NCBI GenBank assembly: GCA_002354095.1
Contig: DEKX01000018.1
Coordinates: forward strand, 133,383 to 197,382
From: Prevotella sp. UBA2711
GTDB taxonomy: Bacteria; Bacteroidota; Bacteroidia; Bacteroidales; Bacteroidaceae
Length of the DNA: 64,000 nucleotides
Reading direction: 5' to 3'
Shown piece by piece: positions 18,089 through 25,439 of the stretch (position 1 is the first letter of the stretch; each line of letters begins with the position of its first letter). The notes below the pieces were generated by a model, which worked only from the letters and a program-made list of their open reading frames with translations, ran no database searches and was not told the origin of the DNA. A program made the position numbers and the translations under genes.

Positions 18089-18943
18089 ATGGCAAACTGG
18101 TATGATAAATATATGTGCATCTATGGGAAACCTTTCAGTGAGGTGCCCCAAGAAGTTATTGACGGGACTCGTGAGAGATTAGCTAAATTGCAGAGTCCTG
18201 AACCGTTAGCCTCTATCGTGGTTATTGGTTATAATGAAGAGACGCATCTGCAAGCGTGTCTATGGGCTATTAGCGAAATACAGTGTAAATATCCTGTGGA
18301 GATTATCGGGGTGGATAATGATTCTAAAGACCGTACGGCTGAGATTTACGAAAAATCAGGTATTCCCTATTATACGGAGTATCAACATTCATGTGGCTAT
18401 GCTCGTCGTTGCGGTTTACAACATGCTAAAGGTAAATATTACTTCGATGTAGATAGCGACACGCTCTATCCTCCTCAGTATTATGAGGTGATGTTAGAAC
18501 ATCTGATGCAACCTGGTGTCTCGTGTGCCTCTGCCACATGGAGTTTCTTTCCCGACGCTCAGCATTCGGCTTTAGGATTGAAAATATTTGAGATGGCGCG
18601 CGACCTTTTCCTATGGATTCAGCACTTCAAGCGTCCAGAACTCTCTGTTCGCGGCTTGGTGTTTGCCTATAATGCGGAGTATGGACGCAAAGAGCCTTAT
18701 CGGGTGGATATCATTCGCGGCGAAGACGGTTCGATGGCTTTGGCACTGAAAAAGTATGGCAAGATAGTCTTTGTCCGTGACAAACGCTGTCGCGCCATAA
18801 CTGGGTATGGAACGGTAGGGAACGAGTCGCTTTGGCAGAGTTTCCTGAATCATGTAAAAATACAAATGAAAGGCATCTCGCGCATCTTTCATTCGGTTGA
18901 TCACTATGAGGATGCAGAGGATAATTTAGTGGGAAAGAAATGA
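18089..18943 (+). CDS. Glycosyltransferase family 2
   Basis: 284-residue GT2. After about 40 N-terminal residues the GT-A fold begins (ASIVVIGYNEETHLQACLWAIS), followed by EIIGVDNDSKDRT and KYYFDVDSDTLYPPQYY, in which DVDSD is the metal-binding motif. The C-terminal part contains IIRGEDGSMALALKKYG, matching the acceptor-side ED motif of GT2 enzymes. No membrane span is obvious. The stop overlaps the next GT4 start as ATGA, so the two form a translationally coupled pair. Confidence 0.92.
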   Translation: MANWYDKYMCIYGKPFSEVPQEVIDGTRERLAKLQSPEPLASIVVIGYNEETHLQACLWAISEIQCKYPVEIIGVDNDSKDRTAEIYEKSGIPYYTEYQHSCGYARRCGLQHAKGKYYFDVDSDTLYPPQYYEVMLEHLMQPGVSCASATWSFFPDAQHSALGLKIFEMARDLFLWIQHFKRPELSVRGLVFAYNAEYGRKEPYRVDIIRGEDGSMALALKKYGKIVFVRDKRCRAITGYGTVGNESLWQSFLNHVKIQMKGISRIFHSVDHYEDAEDNLVGKK

Positions 18944-20067
18944 AGATACTATATGTAATAGATGCGTTGGCCATTAGAGGTGGAACAGAACGTATTATAA
19001 TCGATAAGGCAAATTATTTAGCCGTACATTATAAGTACGATGTTCATATTGTTACTGCGAATCAAGGCGAGCACCCTGTGGCATACCCTTTATACCCATC
19101 TGTCACTCATCATGATTTGGGTATTCGTTTTCATCTCCAGTATCAATATAGAGGTATGAAACGATTGATAAAAAGCAGGCAGATGTCTCGCCTTTATGAA
19201 GAGAGATTAGGTGCTTATATACTATCATTCCAACCTGATATTATCGCTTCTGTTTCCGAGAATTACAATAAATCTATATTCAAAAAGAAAGGTAACATTC
19301 CCTTGATTTTTGAATCTCACATGTCGTGCCGTTTTAGAAAGTTCTCTACAAATAGCATCATTGAGCATATAAAAGATTATGTCTATAAGAAATGGTTAAA
19401 ACAGGTTAGTGCGATTGTGGCTTTGACTGATAGAGATGCCCTTGAATGGAAAAAAATTAATCCTCATGTTTGTGTTATTCCCGATATGGTGTCATTGAAC
19501 CCGACTCCTACGTATAGCTTCTGTGAGGCAAAGTCTATTATTTTCGTGGGACGTTTCTCTACACAGAAAGGCATTCCAAGTCTTCTGAAGATATGGGAAT
19601 TAGTTAATCAGCGGCACCCTGACTGGCAACTGAATATGTATGCTGGTTATGGTGATGAGGACGAAAAATTGAAATCACATATTGAAAAAATGGGCAAGGG
19701 GATTGTCTTGCATGAACCAACTTCAGATATATTCAACAAGTACAAGGAAAATTCTATGCTTCTGTTGACTTCCAAATTCGAACCTTTTGGCTTGGTCATG
19801 CCCGAGGCCATGAGTTGTGGCTTACCTGTCGTTGCTTTTGACTGTCCGTATGGACCGGCAGAGATTATTACTGATGGGGTGGATGGCTTTTTGATCAAGA
19901 ATCGTGACATGCATGCTTTTGCTGACAAAGTATGCCAGTTGATAGAAAATCCTCAATTGAGGGTCGAGATGGGGCAACGTGCCATCGCCTCCTCCCAGCG
20001 TTTCTCACCAGAGAAAATCATGCCCATGTGGAAGCAACTTTTTGAATCGATGGTTTCTCACTCCTAA
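18940..20067 (+). CDS. Glycosyltransferase family 4, ERIIIDKANY subgroup
   Basis: 375-residue GT4, the fourth member of the local GG-x-ER-x3-x-KANY subgroup: MKILYVIDALAIRGGTERIIIDKANYLAVHYKYDVHIVTANQGEHPVAYPL. The donor domain has FVGRFSTQKGIPSLLKIWELVNQRHPDW and LLTSKFEPFGLVMPEAMSCGLPVVAFDCPYGPAEII. Start and preceding stop overlap as ATGA, so it is coupled to the GT2 at 18089. Its stop abuts the convergent acyltransferase directly (20067/20068). Confidence 0.92.
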   Translation: MKILYVIDALAIRGGTERIIIDKANYLAVHYKYDVHIVTANQGEHPVAYPLYPSVTHHDLGIRFHLQYQYRGMKRLIKSRQMSRLYEERLGAYILSFQPDIIASVSENYNKSIFKKKGNIPLIFESHMSCRFRKFSTNSIIEHIKDYVYKKWLKQVSAIVALTDRDALEWKKINPHVCVIPDMVSLNPTPTYSFCEAKSIIFVGRFSTQKGIPSLLKIWELVNQRHPDWQLNMYAGYGDEDEKLKSHIEKMGKGIVLHEPTSDIFNKYKENSMLLLTSKFEPFGLVMPEAMSCGLPVVAFDCPYGPAEIITDGVDGFLIKNRDMHAFADKVCQLIENPQLRVEMGQRAIASSQRFSPEKIMPMWKQLFESMVSHS

Positions 20068-21081
20068 TTATTTTCTCTTCCCTAACATCCAGGGCATTCT
20101 GGATTGGAAGAACAGGATGATGGGGTAGAGCAGGAGAGTGACCAACAGGCCTAAGGCATAGGCTTCAAAGGGAGTGTATATGTGGTCAGATGAAACGCCA
20201 AAGATAGGTTTGAGGATGCCATAGCGGATGAAACCGGTAAGCATCCAATGCAAACCAATGAATACCATAGTGCCGTTGGAATAGTTGATGATGATATTGG
20301 AATGGATACTGTTGAGCAATTTGCAGAAATAGATGAAGGCAAGAAGTCCTAAGAGTACTGCAGGGAAGTACGACAGCATGTGGAGTGCAAAATTACTACC
20401 GATGCCTGCATGATAGTCGAACAGCACGATGCTTATTAACAGGGTGACGACAAACCAAACAGCATCCTTTCGCCAGTTGCATTCTTTGAATACTTCATAT
20501 TTCCTGCATAGGAATCCCATGTAAAAGAACACCATCGATTTGGCAATGCCCAAAACAATATAGTGGGTGGTGAAGTAATTGTATTTGCTGACTACATAGA
20601 TGCCCATACCCAAAAGGCACAAACCTCCCATCAGCCAGTTGCCATGTCTGATGCTCAGACAGATATCTAATAGAATGCGCATGATGAACAAGGCAGCTAT
20701 AAACCAAGTGACCGGGTTCAGTTCACAACCCCAACTGTTGTTGGCTTGCAAAAGTAATGTGCCATATATGGGTTGCATGGCTTCAGAGAAGGAAGGCAGT
20801 CCTCCATGTTCAGTATAGAATTTGATGAGCCAGTAGGGATAGAACAATATATTATAAATAATGTATGGAATGCCCAGCTGGTACCAACATTTCTTGAGGT
20901 CGTCCTTCAGTTTGACACCCTCTTTCTTCAAGTATCCCGAGTTGAACATCAGGCATGCCAGCAGAAAAACCTCAAAATAGGTGACGGGTTGTGCCCCTCG
21001 CTCCTGTGGTATATGACAGGGAATAGTCAGTGCCACGGCAAGGAATTTCGCCCAGTCCATCCAGTTAATTCTCTCGTTCAT
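20068..21081 (-). CDS. Acyltransferase family 3 membrane protein
   Basis: 337-residue integral membrane acyltransferase. The start at 21081 (MNERINWMDWAKFLAVALTIPCHIPQERG) is used because the upstream in-frame ATG lies across the promoter. The N-terminal D-WAK-LA and the helix with PCH match the R/H active-site helix of acyltransferase 3 enzymes, and about ten hydrophobic segments follow to the end (LGLLVTLLLYPIILFF). The family transfers acyl groups such as acetyl or succinyl across the inner membrane to sugars of surface glycans. It is divergent from a second acyltransferase across a heptad array, with the -7 box 5 nt from its ATG. Confidence 0.88.
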   Translation of the reverse strand: MNERINWMDWAKFLAVALTIPCHIPQERGAQPVTYFEVFLLACLMFNSGYLKKEGVKLKDDLKKCWYQLGIPYIIYNILFYPYWLIKFYTEHGGLPSFSEAMQPIYGTLLLQANNSWGCELNPVTWFIAALFIMRILLDICLSIRHGNWLMGGLCLLGMGIYVVSKYNYFTTHYIVLGIAKSMVFFYMGFLCRKYEVFKECNWRKDAVWFVVTLLISIVLFDYHAGIGSNFALHMLSYFPAVLLGLLAFIYFCKLLNSIHSNIIINYSNGTMVFIGLHWMLTGFIRYGILKPIFGVSSDHIYTPFEAYALGLLVTLLLYPIILFFQSRMPWMLGKRK

Positions 21082-21086
21082 GCGTG

Positions 21087-21144
21087 CAAAATTACAAATA
21101 ATTCTCAATTCTCAATTCTCAATTCTCAATTTTTTGTACCTTTG
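21087..21144. promoter_or_regulatory. Divergent promoters of two acyltransferase genes
   Basis: CAAAATTA at 21087-21094 reads TAATTTTG on the minus strand, 5 nt before the ATG at 21081. TACCTTTG at 21137-21144 is 8 nt before the plus-strand ATG at 21153. The space between them is filled by the AATTCTC array. Confidence 0.75.
21100..21131. repeat. 32-nt heptad array, AATTCTC x4 + AATT
   Basis: Four perfect AATTCTC copies and AATT, 5 nt from the minus -7 box and 5 nt from the plus -7 box. The length is again 4 x 7 + 4. Confidence 0.95.
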
Positions 21145-21152
21145 CAATAATT

Positions 21153-22175
21153 ATGGCAAAAGAACGGATACAGTATATTGATGCGATGCGAGGATTCACC
21201 ATGATTCTTGTCATCTATTCGCATGTCTGCGTTTTTTGCTTCAAAGAATATTTCATGGCATTCAACGATGTGCTGTTCCTCCTGCGTATGCCCTGTTTCT
21301 TTATGATTAGCGGATGGCTGTTTTATAAAGCTACAAGGGTGTGGGACTCGGTGACGGTGAAGCAGGTCGTTCAGAATAAGTTCATGGTGCAGATAGTTCC
21401 CACTTTTATCTTTTTGGCTTTGCATGAACGAGCCGACTTTTTCCACCAGTTAGGAGCTTTTAAGGGAGGATATTGGTTTACCTTTGCCCTCTTTGTTTAT
21501 TTCTGCCTATACATTTTGTCCTCGCTCCTATTTCGGCGAACTAAATATAAAGATGTGTGGATGTTCCTCGTGGCATTGGTCATTTCCGTAGTTACTTTCT
21601 GGTATGATATTAACTATCACCGATTGTCTGGTCAAATGGGATGGGCGAAAAATGCTTTAGGCTTCTTTGGGGTTGTCACTTGGCGTTATTACCTGTTCTT
21701 CTATCTGGGCACCGTTATCAAAAAGTATTTCAATCGGTTTTTGCAGATGACGGATAGCACAGTCGTGATTCTTGTCTTAGTCGGATTATTCGGAGTCATA
21801 GCATGCTCCCCTCGTTTTGACGACATGGTTCCTGCCTATTTGCGCTTCGTGGTGAGTGGCATCTGCGGTATGGTGATGGTGTTCACCTTCTTCCGCAAGT
21901 TTGCGTCTTTATTTACGAAGGAGCGGATGTTAGGGCGTAGCCTGCAATATATAGGTACACGAACATTAGATATATACCTGCTGCATTTCTTCTTCCTGCC
22001 GGAGTCGATGCTGTTGTATAACCGGCAGTTGCTGACCTATGGCAACAAGATTTTAGAAGTGGCGGTAGTAATGGGTGAGGCGCTTCTGGTGTTGGCTGCA
22101 TGCTTAGTGGCGAGTTACGTTATCCGTCTCAGTCCGTTCTTGGGCAAATACCTCTTTGGCGTTAAAGATAAATAA
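21153..22175 (+). CDS. Acyltransferase family 3 membrane protein
   Basis: 340-residue integral membrane acyltransferase. RIQYIDAMRGFTMILVIYSHVCVFCF carries the conserved D-x2-RG and the histidine of the first active-site helix; FLLRMPCFFMISGWLFY is the second conserved segment, followed by about eight more membrane segments and LDIYLLHFFFLP near the end. It is probably an O-acyl decorator of the polysaccharide. It differs clearly from its divergent neighbour at 20068, so they are not recent duplicates. The 3' end overlaps the convergent UbiA gene by 14 bp. Confidence 0.93.
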   Translation: MAKERIQYIDAMRGFTMILVIYSHVCVFCFKEYFMAFNDVLFLLRMPCFFMISGWLFYKATRVWDSVTVKQVVQNKFMVQIVPTFIFLALHERADFFHQLGAFKGGYWFTFALFVYFCLYILSSLLFRRTKYKDVWMFLVALVISVVTFWYDINYHRLSGQMGWAKNALGFFGVVTWRYYLFFYLGTVIKKYFNRFLQMTDSTVVILVLVGLFGVIACSPRFDDMVPAYLRFVVSGICGMVMVFTFFRKFASLFTKERMLGRSLQYIGTRTLDIYLLHFFFLPESMLLYNRQLLTYGNKILEVAVVMGEALLVLAACLVASYVIRLSPFLGKYLFGVKDK

Positions 22176-23040
22176 TGGCGAAGAACGAGGCTATCCATCC
22201 GGCGATGCATACTTGGATGAAACGGTCCTTCACCAAAACCTTGGTGGGACTGCCGCTGCGCTGATACACCAGCATGTTTTGCAGATAGCGCAGCAGGCCT
22301 GCCAATACCCAAAAGTTTGTCAGATAGACATACGGTGAGCCGAAACGCTCAATGACTCCCTCGTTCATGGTATAGATGATATAGCATACCATCGTGATGG
22401 TGCCCACGATGGTGACGCTGAGGTCGATGAACTGGGCATTGTAGCCTGCGATACTCTTGCGAGGCATCGTACCCGTCAGCTCGTAAATACGATAATCGTC
22501 CTTGCGTTTGGCAAAAGCCAAGAATAGCGCAAGGAGGAATGTCATCAGTGCCAGCCATCCACTGACGAATATGTCGGTGGTGAATCCGCCTATCAGTACT
22601 CGAATCACAAAACCTACGGCAATGATGGCTACATCGAGAATGGCATATTGTTTCAGTCGGACGCAATAGGCAATGTTCATGCCCCAATAGCCCAACAGCA
22701 ATCCGTAGAGGATGGGCATGTTGACACTATGCGAAAGCGTGATGAGCAGTAGCGAACCTATCAGGCACAGGAGCATGATGAAATAGCCCTCCCAAATGCT
22801 GACTTTGCCTGCAGCTATTGGGCGCAGTCGCTTCTTGGGGTGCAGCCTGTCGCTCTCCACATCGTGAATATCGTTAAAACAGTAGATGCTACTGGACACG
22901 AGACAGAAGGCCAAGAAAGTCCAGAACGTCTGCACAAAATATTCCTTGTTCAGCAGGTTGTTGCTGAAGAACAATGGGGCGAATACAAAGGCATTCTTAA
23001 ACCATTGCAACGGGCGCAGTAGCATCAGTGCTTCCTTCAT
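22162..23040 (-). CDS. UbiA-family prenyltransferase, DPPR-synthase-like
   Basis: 292-residue polytopic membrane protein. The start at 23040 (MKEALMLLRPLQWFKNAFVFAPLFFS) is the first plausible Met after the promoter. Residues 56-64 (NDIHDVESD) form the Mg-diphosphate-binding motif, and the continuation RLHPKKRLRPIAAGKV is what I know from decaprenyl-phosphate phosphoribosyltransferase (the UbiA of arabinogalactan synthesis) rather than from menaquinone or haem enzymes. It would join phosphoribose from PRPP to polyprenyl phosphate, giving a lipid-linked pentofuranose donor. No epimerase (DprE1/E2) or phosphatase lies beside it. The -7 box is 6 nt before the ATG. Confidence 0.82.
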   Translation of the reverse strand: MKEALMLLRPLQWFKNAFVFAPLFFSNNLLNKEYFVQTFWTFLAFCLVSSSIYCFNDIHDVESDRLHPKKRLRPIAAGKVSIWEGYFIMLLCLIGSLLLITLSHSVNMPILYGLLLGYWGMNIAYCVRLKQYAILDVAIIAVGFVIRVLIGGFTTDIFVSGWLALMTFLLALFLAFAKRKDDYRIYELTGTMPRKSIAGYNAQFIDLSVTIVGTITMVCYIIYTMNEGVIERFGSPYVYLTNFWVLAGLLRYLQNMLVYQRSGSPTKVLVKDRFIQVCIAGWIASFFAIIYL

Positions 23041-23046
23041 CACGTG

Positions 23047-23054
23047 CAAAGTTA
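23047..23054 (-). promoter_or_regulatory. -7 box of the UbiA-like gene
   Basis: CAAAGTTA reads TAACTTTG on the minus strand and ends 6 nt before the ATG at 23040. Confidence 0.65.
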
Positions 23055-23310
23055 ATCTAAAATATTTGATTATGCAAAGAGATGCTTGGATTTTTTTAAC
23101 GTTCAATCAAAATCATCAGGCAATGAACAGAACCATTCATTTCCTCAGCACGTCGCGGACTTATATATATAAATAATGTGAACGGACAGCAGACTGGTGG
23201 GCGAATGTTTGGCGGGCTCGTAAATTTGTATAAACACACACAAGTAGAGCAGACTTACTTACCTTATTAATATACGCGCACACCCGCACGTTAATATACG
23301 GCTTTTCTTG

Positions 23311-23341
23311 CTATCGGGCAAGGGAGGCCGGATAGTTTTTT
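23311..23341 (+). terminator. Terminator-like hairpin in divergent region
   Basis: CTATC pairs with GATAG, with further GG/CC pairing across a bulge, followed by six T residues. It points in the plus direction, and no annotated gene ends before it. Confidence 0.5.
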
Positions 23342-23407
23342 CGGAATCACACGGGGACTCTGTACCCTTGTGATGTAAATAACCCTGCCTTATTACTCTC
23401 TTCTATG

Positions 23408-23458
23408 AGTTTTTAAAAGTGTTGCAAAATGACATCAGTTGCAACACTTTTAAAAACT
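23408..23458. repeat. 20-bp perfect inverted repeat
   Basis: AGTTTTTAAAAGTGTTGCAA at 23408-23427 and its exact reverse complement at 23439-23458, with an 11-nt loop AATGACATCAG. Outward pairing continues four more positions with G-T wobbles. It could be a bidirectional terminator or an interspersed palindromic element. Confidence 0.9.
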
Positions 23459-23546
23459 TATGAAAAAATTCGGTTTGGCGAAGCGGAAAGGGTAGGACTA
23501 TTACAAAAAAATTGACGTGATAGGTGGGATAGTCTAAACTTTTTAT

Positions 23547-23554
23547 TATCTTTG
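23547..23554 (+). promoter_or_regulatory. -7 box of the acyltransferase-SGNH gene
   Basis: TATCTTTG, 10 nt before the ATG at 23565. If the ATG at 23565 is used the transcript is nearly leaderless. Confidence 0.6.
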
Positions 23555-23564
23555 TGGCTGATTA

Positions 23565-25439
23565 ATGCCAAAGGACGTGATACGGGAACTGATACACCAC
23601 TACGAGACGAAGATAGAATTCAGCCGAATGGGGCACGACCATTCGCTGGACTTCGTGAAGGGACTGTGTATCCTGTTGGTATTGCTGCACCATTCCACGG
23701 GTGAGGATTTTCATGTGGGGTCCTACTTCTTCCTGTGGGGCTATCCGGCGGTACCGCTGTTCCTGTTGATACAGGTGTTTCATGTGTATAAGTACGGATA
23801 CGGGGGGAATGTGTGGAATCTCTCACGGACACTGCGGCGCGGGGTGCTGCCTTTCCTCATCGCTGAGGCCATCATCTTCCTGTTTGCCTTCATGCTGAAT
23901 CCTTCGATTTCATGGCGCAAATATCTGTCGAATGCACTTTATTGGGGCGGGGCTGGCCCTGGGTCGTATTACCCTTGGATATACATACAGTTTGCACTGC
24001 TCCTGCCGCTGTTGCGCCCGCTGTTCCGATGGCTGGGCAATGGGCAGCTGTTGGCGGTATTCCTGTGCCTGTCGATAGGGAGCGAAGTGTGGTGCAGCCT
24101 GACGGAGATGCCGGAATGGATATATAGGCTGCTGTTCCTGCGCTATTTCTTCCTCATCTATCTGGGCTATCGGTTGGTGGAGAAGGGCGTGGTGCTGAAT
24201 CCGCTGACGGTGGCGCTGTCGGTTCTGAGTCTGGCGGCTGTCTATTTCTTCGAAATCAGGGAAGTGGATTGGTCGCCGTGGTTCTATCATGTGGAGGCTT
24301 GGCGCACGTTCCACTGGATATGCTATTTCTATATAGCCTACCCGATGCTTTATGCGCTTTGCAAGTTTTTCTACTGGTTGCCAGCCAACAGTCTGGTGGA
24401 GAATGTGATGTGCGGGCTGGGCCGCCACTCGTATGCCATCTATCTGTTCCAGCTGTTCTACTTTGCCATTGTGGCGCCCTACATCACACCGCAACTGGCG
24501 CTGTTGGAGAATCCGATACTGGAGACGTTCCTCTATGTGCTGATTTCCGTAGCTATCTGTTCTTTGCCGGTCATCAGTTTCATCAGCGGGCTCAACAATT
24601 GGCGCATTTTGGGAAAAATCGTGTTCTGCCTGACGGCGGTGCTGGGCATCGACCTGTATGTCACCTGGGCGTGGCGTCCGTTCTATAAACCCGCCGAGCC
24701 GTTTGCCCCTTACCCCGTGGCGCCGCACGATGATGATACGCTGCGCGTGGTGATGATAGGCGACAGTTGGGTGTATTTCCATCAGACGCTGAGGCGCGAC
24801 TCCGTGCTGGAGGTGAAACTGGCAAAGGAGTTGGGCAACCAGAAAGTGAAACTGACAGCCAAAGGAAAGGGCGGTACCGTAAGCGGCGAGATTTATCAGT
24901 ATATGAGTGCCGAACGGACGATGGCTAAGGAATATGATTTGAATAACTGTACGCAGGAGGTGATTGAGATCGGACCTGACTATTGTATTATCTCGGCAGG
25001 TATCAATGATGCCCGTCAGCGTCGTGGTAAGAATTATTATGTGAAAAACTATATGCAGATAGTACGCCTGTTGTTAGCCAACAATATCCGCCCCGTCGTG
25101 ATGGAAATTCCCGATGTCGATGTGGATGAGTATTATGAAGCGAATACGCTCTACACTCAATTGCGGGCTCGGATATGCATGCGACTGCTTAAAACGAATT
25201 TATATGGAGTAGGCGACTACCGGCAGGCATTGAAGGATTCGCTGACGGCCTATCGCCTGATGGACAGCGTGCTCTACATCCCGGTGGCTTCTTGGAATCG
25301 GGAAGGGTGGAAAGACAAGCGCGAACTCTATACGGACGACCATTTCCACCTGAACCTGAAAGGCTACGAAATCCTTGACTCTACCTTCGCCACGGAGATC
25401 GTTAAGGATTACCGAAGCAGGAAGTCTGCCATTAAATAA
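23565..25439 (+). CDS. Acyltransferase-3/SGNH fusion O-acyltransferase
   Basis: 624-residue two-domain protein. Residues about 25-370 are a polytopic acyltransferase-3 domain (SLDFVKGLCILLVLLHHS near the start). Residues about 390-620 are an extracytoplasmic SGNH domain: block I RVVMIGDSW with nucleophile Ser401, GKGGTVSGE with Gly436-437, AGIND with Asn481, and DDHFHLN with the Asp592/His595 pair. This fused architecture is the OafB-like type: the membrane part passes an acyl group across and the SGNH part attaches it to the glycan. The start is either Met1 at 23565 or Met22 at 23628. The gene looks GC-richer than the nearby GTs. The 3' end overlaps the convergent GT by 8 bp. Confidence 0.92.
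   Translation: MPKDVIRELIHHYETKIEFSRMGHDHSLDFVKGLCILLVLLHHSTGEDFHVGSYFFLWGYPAVPLFLLIQVFHVYKYGYGGNVWNLSRTLRRGVLPFLIAEAIIFLFAFMLNPSISWRKYLSNALYWGGAGPGSYYPWIYIQFALLLPLLRPLFRWLGNGQLLAVFLCLSIGSEVWCSLTEMPEWIYRLLFLRYFFLIYLGYRLVEKGVVLNPLTVALSVLSLAAVYFFEIREVDWSPWFYHVEAWRTFHWICYFYIAYPMLYALCKFFYWLPANSLVENVMCGLGRHSYAIYLFQLFYFAIVAPYITPQLALLENPILETFLYVLISVAICSLPVISFISGLNNWRILGKIVFCLTAVLGIDLYVTWAWRPFYKPAEPFAPYPVAPHDDDTLRVVMIGDSWVYFHQTLRRDSVLEVKLAKELGNQKVKLTAKGKGGTVSGEIYQYMSAERTMAKEYDLNNCTQEVIEIGPDYCIISAGINDARQRRGKNYYVKNYMQIVRLLLANNIRPVVMEIPDVDVDEYYEANTLYTQLRARICMRLLKTNLYGVGDYRQALKDSLTAYRLMDSVLYIPVASWNREGWKDKRELYTDDHFHLNLKGYEILDSTFATEIVKDYRSRKSAIK

Larger units (their letters stand above)
23055..23546. other. 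Long divergent intergenic region with structured elements
   Basis: There is no credible protein gene in this stretch of about 490 bp. It holds TAAATTTG at 23221-23228 (plus-strand -7-like), a direct repeat TTAATATACG at 23267-23276 and 23291-23300, a terminator-like hairpin at 23311-23341, an imperfect inverted repeat at 23347-23373 (TCACACGGG against CCCTTGTGA) and a 20-bp perfect inverted repeat at 23408-23458. Terminators are not expected between divergent genes, so a short plus-strand RNA of about 100 nt ending near 23341 is possible. Confidence 0.55.

Noticed and set aside
23910..24782. 290-codon open frame on the minus strand inside the acyltransferase-SGNH gene
   Set aside because: Antisense to a gene with clear active-site motifs. 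Its sequence is rich in His, Gln and Arg without domain features and it has no promoter.
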